Part shown: in pieces, positions 1-10,300 of the stretch | Layout of the letters: each line of letters begins with the position of its first letter | How positions within the stretch are numbered: the first letter of the stretch is position 1 | Assembly (NCBI GenBank): GCA_003024985.2 | Contig: PXIH01S0000005.1 | DNA length: 17,385 nucleotides | From: Euperipatoides rowelli | Lineage: Eukaryota; Onychophora; Udeonychophora; Euonychophora; Peripatopsidae | Direction: 5' to 3' (one strand) | Made by a program: the position numbers and the translations under genes | Notes under the pieces: model-generated | The model's input: only the letters and a program-made list of their open reading frames with translations | What the model was told of the DNA's origin: nothing | Database searches by the model: none

Positions 1-1091
1 TTACTGCATTCATTTAATGAGGGAAATGCATAAATATTTTAAAATAAATAAATAGTTTAAGCTACATAAAAATAAACCAATTTAACACTTCGCGATATAC
101 CTAGGGCATTATCAAGACGCGAATCCGATGTCAGAGATAGATCGGTCATTCAGTTTGCTCGGGTATATATTTATTTTTAGCAAACACATATACTTTTAAT
201 TGTTATAGTATTGTTCTGTAGTTAAGTCACTTTAATAGACAGTTAAAATCATTTTTAATGACGTATTTATAATTTTTCACGTGTTTAAATGAGTTGCATA
301 ATTTTATTTGTTTTCCTGCTTGGTTTTGATAATGGCAAATAGCTTTCAAGTAAATCGAGATTTTCTTTATGAAAAAAAAAAAAAAAAACAGCAAAACTCC
401 AATAATTAGAGAAGAAAACATTTTTACAAGAACTTTATAAAAATTCTGGTTAAGATTTAGAAGAATTACTGTATACCTTTCTACTGACCTTGAAAATGAT
501 TTTATAATTCCATTACAATAATTCGAAACTAATAATATTGTAAATATTCAACAAAAAAAAAAAAAAAGGGCAATAGAAGACAGAGAAAATCAACTGTTGC
601 CCATACATGAGGAAGGTATGCAGACACAAGAGCTAGGGTTCCAGTAACGTTAGTTCAAGTTTATAAACAGTAAATAATTATATTGACGCTTGTATAGGCT
701 GGATAATGTAAAACAATCCTTTACCACAAATAGCAGCATACAGCACACATCCGAGAATAAATCCCGATTATAATAAGTATTTCCGAGATCTATTTTCAAA
801 AAAGAAAACAGATATATTAAAAGGGAGTACTTTTTTTTTTTTTTTAAAAAGGCACATTAAATATATATCTTTTTTTTTCTTTAATAAAGCCAGAGACTTA
901 ATTTTTTTTTCCCACTAACAAAACAACTAATTAGTGTTAAGAATATCAAAAATGAAAATATGAAATAATTAAAGGACTAACAATTTTTTTTACAAAAGGC
1001 TAAATTATGGAGGGCTTGCCAGGTAAAAAAAAAATGTTAGTACAGAAAGTGTTAATAGTTTTTTTTTTTTTTAAATATAGACTTAAAAACG
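1..1091. other. Low-complexity intron or 3' flank of the BTB gene
   Basis: This is AT-rich sequence with many poly-A and poly-T runs (368-388, 554-567, 831-845, 1059-1072). No exon with credible splice sites and a BTB/BACK continuation was found on the minus strand. The minus open frame at 227-421 is mostly Phe and Lys codons from the homopolymers and is not called. The stretch is probably intron, because the last visible exon ends at a clean donor. Confidence 0.5.
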
Positions 1092-1210
1092 GGCAAAACC
1101 TCGAATCCGGCAAGGCTAAAGTCCCAACATTCCTGGATTTGGAGTCCTATACTGTATAAAACCATGCTGTTATAGCGGATAGTAAATTCTACTTGGCGGA
1201 CTAATTGAAA
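1092..1210. mobile_element. Possible decayed pogo/Tigger-like MITE fragment
   Basis: The left side reads AAAACCTCGAATCCGGCAAG and the right side, reverse complemented, reads TTCAATTAGTCCGCCAAG. These loosely mirror each other and resemble the ACCTCGATTATCCGGCA type of terminal repeat known from pogo/Tigger elements. The match is imperfect and no target duplication was identified, so this is tentative. It lies just downstream of the last visible exon. Confidence 0.3.
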
Positions 1211-1238
1211 AAAAAAAAAGATTAACACATGGCCTTAC

Positions 1239-1349
1239 CCTCAGAGACCGTGCCTGGAACTGATCTGCTAGACTTAATAAGAAGAGGGTAGAATCTTCAT
1301 CTATCTGCAGTTTCAAGGCATGTTCACAGATCTGTTTTAAATTATCCAT
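1239..1349 (-). CDS. BTB gene exon, start of BACK-like region
   Basis: This exon of 111 nt (37 codons, phase 0 at both ends) has acceptor TTTCTGTAG and donor GTAAGG. It reads MDNLKQICEHALKLQIDEDS then TLFLLSLADQFQARSLR. It continues the preceding exon as SDRYE-MDNLKQICEHAL, the usual BTB-to-BACK junction (DRYxxxxLKxxCExxL), followed by the next helix pair with LADQFQA. The Met at the exon start is internal, not an initiator. It lies outside the long open frames and was found by phase and motif. No further exon could be supported in 1-1238, so the rest of the protein is missing. Confidence 0.88.
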
Positions 1350-4300
1350 CTACAGAAAGAAAGGAAGCACAATCACAAAGTTGTACAAAAAAAAAAAAAA
1401 AAAAATTACAAGATTAACATTCAACAATGCCACAAGGAAATGAAATTTAAATAAAATGATAGCTAAATGAAAAATGATTATGTATGCTCTAGCTGTAATC
1501 AATGTATATATAAAGCAGAAAGTTTGTACGTTTGTTTGTTATCATTGTGGAGTCAGGATATACTGTGCATTTACGTTGTTATCTTAGAGACAATGAACAA
1601 TATTTTAAATAAGAAATTTGGCATGTGGGTAGGTTGCATAGAGCAGACAATGAAAATAGACTTTTTGATATTGGGGAGTGGGGAGAGGAGAATGACCCTA
1701 AAGTGTTTAGCATACTTCCCAACATGGTACAAACTTGAAATTTGGCATGTGGGAAGGTTGCATAGTGTAGACAAGGAAATAGACTTTTTGAATTTTTGGG
1801 GTGGGGTGGGAATCACCCTGAACAGTTTAGCATAGGCGGAATCCCGGGCAACACCGTCTACTTCAGCTAGTTCATAATTGGGTTGATAATGTCCCTTGAA
1901 ATATTGTTTGGCCTAGTTCTTTACAGACGGTGACAATGTAGTGTACACACAACAGACTAATAAACATGTTATCTAAAAAAGCATTACCTTTTAACTCACT
2001 ATAACACTACTTAATGTCTAATGTTCTAAATATAATGATGGAAATCTAAAAAAGGAATTAAAATTGTTGTCATGTGACAGTGCGGTGGAAATCATGCTTA
2101 ACATTATAGAAATGTTATCAAATAAACAGTAGTAATGAAATCATGTTTGTTAAAATAAAAATAGAATCAATAATCCCAATTACTACTTTAAATACACAAT
2201 GTTAATGAGCCAATAATACAATATTTACAATCCAACGATTGATAAAAAAAGGCGGCCTTCACATTTTCTTTCTATAAAATATATAGCAATATAAAATATA
2301 AAAATTGTTACCTACAAAGCAATTATGTAAATTCAAACACTAGATGGTTCTGTGTGTCCCAGTTTAGCATTAGAACTTTACAGGGTTAATAATAATTCAA
2401 CCCTACCTGATGAGATGTATTCTAAATAGAAATTAAGGTCTTGTCTCACCTCATAGCGATCACTTAGCAGCATGAGATCGGCTATTTGTTCAGTAGACAG
2501 CTGTGCCGAGTCTAACTGTCCGCTGTACAGATATTGCAAGAAAACTTTAAATAATGCTGGATTGGTATCATGGACGACTATTTTTCTGTGAAGGGAAAAA
2601 TAACAAAATGCCATTATAAATATTGGGATGTTAGCATCAATTTATAATAGACAATGCACAGTTTAAATTTATCACAACAGGGTGGGTTTCAAAATTAAAA
2701 TTTAAGAAAAGGTTTTTTTTTTTTTAATTTTTTTAAAAAATTGAAATACCACTACTAAAATTGAAAACTAAATTCGACCTTAACACACAATTTGGCATAT
2801 TTAATGGCCATTTGAAAATATTAAAAATATATGTTATATTTTAACTATTTCATATTTAATTTAAAAATTAAGTCAGCAAAAAAGAAGAAAAAAATTTCCC
2901 CCATGACAAATAATCGGAATTACAGACGTTAAGAAACAGCATCATATTGCAAGAACATAACTTTTGGAATGAATGCTCCTCGTGAGAAAAAAACTAATTT
3001 GAAAGTAGACGTTTCCATTTCGTTCATACTGGTCATCTACTAATGATGGACTGATTCGGTTTTCCTACTTTATCTTAGTGGTAAAGTACTTTAAGTAGGA
3101 GGGAAAAAATTTACTTGGATGAAAAGCTCAGATTCATAATGTGTTGATGTTTTATGGTAAATCTCAGGTAAAGCGCAAAAAGACTTCTAATGTACGAATG
3201 ATTGAGAATGTCAATTCTGCTATCAATTTGCCCACTATCCAACAAATATTACGATAGTGCAAATATGTGCATATTACATTCTAAGGGTTAACCCTTAGAT
3301 TGTCGATTTAAGTGCCATATTTGTGCGGAGAGTAATCAAACAGATAGCAGAATGAAATTTTTAACCATTCTGAGCTTTTACAAAATTCTACCGTAAAGCA
3401 GAACACTATACAAAACATTGTGCATCTTATTCTAAATTTTCTCCTCTCGTAGAAAATCAATTCAATGCTAAGAGAAGAAAACCTGAGTTAGGTCAATCTA
3501 TTAACAGATTGACCACTAGAGGGAGACATGGAAATAACTGTGCTTTTTTGACTTCTAATTAGAAGCTGCACGTATCACTAGTGTTTGGTAATTTGTCACA
3601 AGGTCGGGAAAAGTGATTTTTCTCAGATTAATTACCCTGTGAAACGGTTAAGCCAGTGTAGTTGATTGTTTGATTGTTAACTATATCAATAATATTCTAA
3701 ATCACGACTGTGCCTACATCGCTGACTATGGACCTGTTCGAGATTCTCAGAACCAGCCCAGAACTCGCGAGAACCATGTGAACTAGAACCGGAAATAGTT
3801 CCTTTCTCGGACACTGAGAACCTAGAAAAATGACGGCTAACAAATAACAATTTTAGAGCTTGGCTTGGCCAAGTTATTACTTAAATTATTGATTTATTTA
3901 TTCAGACAAATAATAGGCACTAAAGCTTGATTAGTTAGTTAGTAATTAATTTTTACAACTTTAAAGTCTTGAATCATTCTTAAATAAGGCTATACAAAAG
4001 GAAAAAAGAATGTGTATGCAACATATGGTAATAAAAATACATTAAATGAAATGAAAAAAAAATCCCCGTTACAATATAAAATACTCGTACAAAATTAAAG
4101 TTCAACTTGTTCCTGCCGATAGTAGTGATGAGTAAAAGCAACTTCAAATCTGGTACATTTATCCTGCAAATTTCATTTTGTTTTGATAATAAACCCGTAA
4201 AATAAGAACATAGGAAATTAGTTAAATTATTTATAGTATTTTTAATAACTTCATATACTGTATGTTAAGAATTTAGAGATGCAGTTCTAAAAGCCATTTG

Positions 4301-7300
4301 CGATTTGACAGGTGAAGACTACCTGTTGTTTGTTAACCCCATTAATTAAACAAAAGGGAGCTCTATTATTGGTTAAAAACAATACTTTGGAAACAGAAAG
4401 TTTTCGGGACACAGTTATTCGATTGAAATAAATCGCTATCGTAATCTTTAAAATGAGTTTTTTAAAAAATATTATTAATTGACAATTAATTAGCAATTAT
4501 TTTAGTTTTTTTTTTTTTAAGATGTAAATCGACAATATTTCCATTTCAAGCAGGACATTTTTATTGTTTTGACTTTTGATTAGAAATAAGAGAGAAAGGG
4601 AGGAGTCAACACAATCCTGGAGTCAACTTGCGCCGCCCCTATTTCAAAGTACCGTAATCTAACAAAAATGAATTTTTGTGCAGGTTAAATACAATAATAA
4701 TAATAATAATATACTGCTAAATAAATGAAAATATTCCATAACAGTTATTGATTTGTTGCTTTAATTTTCAGGTGTAGCCTATAAAATAATGTATTGAGCG
4801 CTGTGTATTGTATATGCATTATGACCAGTTGACCACGGTGATTTTTACTCCACGATTGTCACAAAGTACGTTCTTCTTTGTCCAAATTGAAAAATAAAAA
4901 TCTTAAAAAATAAAAATGATTAATGAATCTTATTTAATTTTATTGTAAATCTAATTTTCAATGCTATAAGAATTAAAAATTCGTAATTTATTTAAAATTT
5001 TCATATTATTTTATGGGCGCCACCATTTGAAAGTTCTGCTCGGTTCCTGCTTTTGTCCAGAACCTCTAGAACCTGGTTCTGAGAATCTATTTTATGGTTC
5101 TGGAACTTCTCGGACACTGAGAACAAGACATCTTGAACACCCAGAACTGGTTCTACTAGGTTCAGAACCAGTTCTGAACCTATTCTCGAATGGGCCCTAA
5201 AACACATCCATCTTTTTTTTTTTAATAAGCAAATTACAAAAGTAGCCTACAAAAGTTTTTTTTTTTGCACATCATAGTAAGGAAAATAAAACTTTAGCTG
5301 ATAGAAAAGCACACTGTTCCAAAATATTGCGAAGACGTCAGGTGTAATAGAACTTTTTAAACACAGTGCTACAAAGATTTTTATAAAAAATATTGGCACT
5401 TAAAATTCCACCTAATTTTGAAAAAAAATATAAGAAATAAGATAGCTCACAGTACAAACATATCCCTGAAATTTAAAACATGAACAATATAAAGTCATGC
5501 ACACAGTCAGAAATTTAAAAGTTTACATAACCACAGATGGGTGATTCTCTCAAAGAGGGCAAAACAAGTTTGGAAAATGTGACTTTCAGAAATTAAATTA
5601 TTTTATATTATACTGTACTTTAAGTTTATTATGGTTTTATTTACTTGAAACAAGCATTGTCTGAGATCAAGGACAATAAAATAAAAATTGCAGGCATATT
5701 TTGTCAAACATTACATTAAAAAAATGTCACATCTGCAACATTTTGGTTTGCAGATTTAGTTATTAAAATTGATTATTAATAGGTTTTTTAGATATCAAAT
5801 TATTTATTAACATTCTCTCTTTCATTTCTTGTTTAAATTTTCTCTTTAATTGACTTTAGTTTTTTGGGAACACATATTGAAACAAGAATATTAAAATTGC
5901 CTTTTTTTCTTAAGTTTCATTAATATTTTTTTTCTTGGTTCAGCAAAACAAATGTTTTTATTTTACTTTAATTATTAGTCCTTTGGAGATTAAAATATTT
6001 TTGAATTGAATAAATCTGTTTTAGTGTCATGTGGTTATTAACCTTGTTGCAGATGTGACACTAATGTTGCCTATGTGACATTCATGTAGCCTATGTGACA
6101 TTAATCTTTCAATGCAACTAGTATTACCTTTAGTGTTCAAGATGTGTTTTACAATATTCTTAAGATGTAATTTGTGTATCTTTTTATTCTTCTAAAAACT
6201 CTTCTTTGTACTATATATAGAGCTGGTTACATATGGAAATTTCTAGTACGGTCAGAACTTCTAACAAAAATTGTTTTTTAGAACATAAAGGCTCATTTAT
6301 ACTTTCTACACAGCAGGTTTTCGCTCCGTCTATCCATCTCGAAAAACGGAGAGATTTCCGTTTATGTGTTCATACTTTTCTGCAGAGGTGAATGAAATTG
6401 CTTCATAAATAGCCAATCATATTCCTCCCATAATTTCCAACAGCTATGGTTTTTAGTTTTACGGTATCAAAATGAATTTAAATAAACTTCTAGTAGTCTG
6501 TAATGTGCAAAATATTTTAGCATTACTTTATTTAAAAACCTTTATTTTAAATAATTCGTACAAGGCTATAACAAAATTAATGAATTTTTGTAAATAAAGT
6601 TCAAAAGTTCATTTCATAATTAATTAATTATGGTAATAAGCCAAATCGTTCTTACTGTAATTTCAATTAAATAACTTAAGTATAACATCATTTTGGTTTT
6701 AAATAATGCATAGAACAATAATCCAAATCCTTTTTTTTTTTTTTAAATAAACTTTATTGACACAAATAAATATTTATCATAAACAGTGTAAAATGTTGTT
6801 TATCATTACTGGAGACTAATAAAGTTTATCTGAATAGCCATTGTAATGGAAATGTGATGCCTGAATAGAAAAAAAAATACAGTAGCCTATATCAAAAAAT
6901 TTAGTTACATAATTTGATCTTAAAAAGGTTGAATACACTTAATATGATCCAAAAATTAAAAATTAACTTATTTAATATGATTTTGTATCAAAAAGTACAA
7001 TTTTAAACAGGAATGTGTGTAGATTAATGACTAATGATAAAATAGTGAAAGTAATAAAATTTGCATAAAAATCTGTTACTAGAATAATTTGCATTATAAA
7101 ATTAAGATGTATATAATTGCGTTTTTTTTTAAGCTATTAAATTAATAAAAAGAATAAACAAGAAATACGTTGAATGTTTTGTCTATTAAAAAACAACTTT
7201 AAATAGAGTATTTCATAACATTATGGGAATAATTATGTCACATCGGCTTTACCTTTGTAATGTTGGCCATATTCCCCCCACCCCCCCGGAAGCAACGCCG

Positions 7301-10300
7301 AGGTGAGCAAACTTGAGCAATGCCGATGTGACATTCCAGTTTTAAACAGTTGCTGTCATTTTTAGATCAATACGAAAAGATCCCTGAGGTAATATTTGAA
7401 AGAAAACATTGCTATCTTTCTATTGAGTCTCAACTTTAAAAATAAATTCATCAGATAGTAAATTTGTTGCTAATGCCAATGTGACAGGCTAAATCATATT
7501 TTTGTTAAATTGTTTAGACTTGTTTTGCGATAAAAGTAAATCTAGCAATCAAACATTATGTATTTCCATCAAAAGCCACGTTATAAAAGAAAGCAGCAGA
7601 GTATTAGGAATATTTATTGCTAATAACTAATATTTTTTTACAGTGAATTAAATCATTTTAAAAAAATCTTTACAATATCAATAAAAATCCAGAGGACTAA
7701 ACATTTGGAATTTTTTTGAAACTTCAGTTTGGAATAAAGTTTTATAATTTGATTTATTATTATATAGACACATGATGCTATAATTACTGGAGTTTTTTTT
7801 TTTTTTTGTCAAGAACAGCAAATGTTTATTTTATGCAAGAGCTTTAAAAGTCAGAATAGGGGTTAGGGACTGATGCCGATGTGACAATTTGGCTCTTTGA
7901 TGTTATTTAAATAATTATTAACAGTTTATTACATTCATTTATATAGCTTAGAAAAATAAAATACATTTATATTTAATACTTTATATAATGTTATTAATTA
8001 TTAAATAGATTGTATTCAATATATTAACTAGAGACATATTTTGCCTTCCTATGGGAGAATNTCATATATAACCCATGTGCACAATCAAAGATTTACTATA
8101 ATTTTTAAGAGCTTTAGCTATTACAAATAGTAAAATGTTTTATCAAAGTTTAAACAAACATTCAAGTCAAGTGGTGAAGCGAAATTTAAAACAATTCTCA
8201 ATGGCTATAAATAAATAGGAATACTAACTTGTCGATTGATTCCCTCATCCCACTGAGCAAGGCCCTCCTGAACCAATCACACTGCGACGCTATGACTACG
8301 CAATGAGCCTTGATTTCATGAATATTAACTTCATGTTCATGTTGTGTACAATCAATGGGTTCTCCTCGACTATGGTCAATTATTGTATCACCAACATCTG
8401 CCAAAAGATAAACAATGAATAAATACAAGTATATAAGAAAGAAAAAATATCCAGGTTGCAGCCTCTAATATCATAACTGTCTAAGCGAGTGTTTCTCAAA
8501 CTGGGGATCGGGAGATCCAGCAGTGATTGAAGGGGATCACGAGCTCGACAAAGAAAAAAAAATATATTTAGAATTATTCCTTTGAAGTTTAAAGATACCA
8601 TTAATAAACACATTTTTATAGAATTAAAGCAAGTTTTATTTTTTTTATTTGTTTAAATTTAAAAAGTTAAAATTATTCCAATTAAATGTTTTTTGCCCTG
8701 AGGTAATAATTAGCTGACCATTAATAATAACAATAATAATATTGGTGAAAAGCCCTAGACCCGAGGCTTTGTAAGTCCAAGGGTCACAGTTTTGTGAGGG
8801 CAGGAAGACAGAAAGAGAATTTTGGATGGGAAAACAGCAAGGGAGAGATAAGAATAGGCTCAGCAATAGTCGATTCGTTTGGTTATCTCCTCTGGTTAAG
8901 ACTCCCTAGAGGATTCGGTAATAATTAGCTGACCATTATTTAACATTTTAGCTTCTTGATTAGCAGACTCATTGACCATCTAAAATCATTTTCAATCTGA
9001 AGTATGCTATATTAAAGTATTGCCGTTTTTTTTAAATCAATTGGCTTGGGGAATTCCATCTTCATAAAGAAGAAAAAAAATCCAGCTTAAGCTTCTCTTC
9101 AAAAAATAAGCTACAACTGTTAATTAAATAGGACAATTACAGTATTAGTCAAATTTAATAAAACCTCGTTATCTTTTAAATTAATTTATTATTAATGAAT
9201 TTAAAACAAAACTAGAGGCTTTGTTTAATCCAACTGCTTATCGTAGTAGATATTTTTTAAGAGATAAGCTGGGGGACGGGGAAGGGAGGAAATTAAATAA
9301 AAATTAATCAATATATTTTTAAATTACTCCCCCCCCCCCGTTGGAAAAAATGTTGGGGGGGGGGGGGGGGTCAAGCTTGGGACATTTTAACAATTAAGGG
9401 GTGTTAGATGGTCCTGGCTGCAAAAAGTTTAAGAACCACTGGTCTAAGCTCTGACTACAAGTAGGGGGATGCATGTACTATACAGTAAATTTAAATGTTT
9501 TTGTTGATATGCGTATTTTTTTGTATTTAATATTAATTTGGATTATAGTCTAGAGTCGGACCATATCTATTCAATGGAACCAAAATTCTTAGAACCACTA
9601 TGCAACTGATATTTAATCAAGTTATCCTTCAAAATGGATTGTAATATTAATAATACAAAAAAAACTTTCTGTAATTTCTTTCCCCTTGGCCCTTAAATCT
9701 AAGGTGAGAACATTTTTTTTAAAAAATTCAGCACTACTGTTTTTATGAAATCTTATGAATTCATAACCAATCTATATATATTCTAAACTTATTCTGTGAT
9801 TTTCAGTGTTATAACTGCTATCTCAAGTAAATGATACAAGTAATTTAAACCATCTGGAAATATTTAGTATAATAGCTATGATATGTAATTAATATCACAA
9901 CCGAGCTATCCTAATACTATACTCTCAACCATCTTGCAATTTTCAATATAATCAGTCATATTTTAATAATAATGACTTCAATTTATTAATTTAGTATTTT
10001 TTTTCTTTTCAATTTGTGAAATATAAATGATAAATGTGGCATATTTAGCTTAATCTGTCATTAAAGATGGTATTTATTATCATACCATAAACTCATGATT
10101 ATAGTGGTTCCCTGGGGAAAGCGCACAGGTAATTTTGAAAAATGAATGAATATAAGCACTTTTCTGAGTGAAAGTACAAGGAGCTTAAATTGCTTCGAAA
10201 AACGAAGTAATATAAGCTCCCTCTATGTTTAAAGTGCAAATGGGAATGTGGAATTTGAAGGGGTTTGAGCTCACTCCCAGTTTAAACCTCACAACAGAGA

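Larger units (their letters stand above)
3729..5197. mobile_element. Non-autonomous DNA element rich in GAACC/GGTTC
   Basis: The left end TGGACCTGTTCGAGATTCTC and the right end, reverse complemented GGGCCCATTCGAGAATAGG, form imperfect terminal inverted repeats. Both subterminal regions (about 3730-3835 and 5030-5197) are dense in GAACC, AGAAC and GGTTC words, and both carry TCTCGGACACTGAGAAC in the same orientation. The interior of about 1.2 kb is AT-rich with no transposase frame. The target duplication could not be defined, so the superfamily is open. The minus open frame at 5001-5207 is an artefact of the repeats. Confidence 0.55.
8487..9441. mobile_element. Non-autonomous hAT element, 955 bp, 8-bp target duplication
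   Basis: The left end GAGTGTTTCTCAAACT and the right end, reverse complemented CAGTGGTTCTTAAACT, match at 13 of 16 positions. They are the CAGTGnTTCTCAAACT type known from hAT elements. The flanks carry a perfect 8-bp duplication, GTCTAAGC (8479-8486 and 9442-9449), as expected for hAT insertion. The subterminal GGGATCGGGAGATCC and GGGGATCACGAGCT words are also typical of hAT MITEs. No transposase frame is present. The minus-strand open frames across 8380-8866 are non-coding shadows. Confidence 0.85.

Noticed and set aside
227-421. 64-codon minus-strand open frame
   Set aside because: It is mainly Phe, Lys and Ile codons from A/T homopolymers, with no splice or domain support.
1467-1835. 122-codon plus-strand open frame
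   Set aside because: It runs across two 124-nt-spaced repeat units of the Helitron-like element; the copies shift frame relative to each other and no domain is recognisable.
4287-4496. 69-codon minus-strand open frame
   Set aside because: It is AT-rich with no motif, and lies inside the GAACC-rich element.
5001-5207. 68-codon minus-strand open frame
   Set aside because: It overlaps the GAACC palindromes; its RIGSELVLNLVEPVLG-like repeats come from nucleotide repeats, not a protein family.
6281-6400. GGCTCATTTATACTT...CTGCAGAGG segment resembling a Harbinger-type end
   Set aside because: No matching opposite end or target duplication was found nearby.
5725-7886. CRISPR-like array of short repeats
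   Set aside because: Spacing is irregular, both orientations occur, and the surroundings are eukaryotic; only three units are in tandem and they have no spacers.
8380-8866. Two minus-strand open frames next to the central BTB exon
   Set aside because: They run through the hAT ends and the nested retroposon and carry no domain; only 8229-8397 is a supported exon here.
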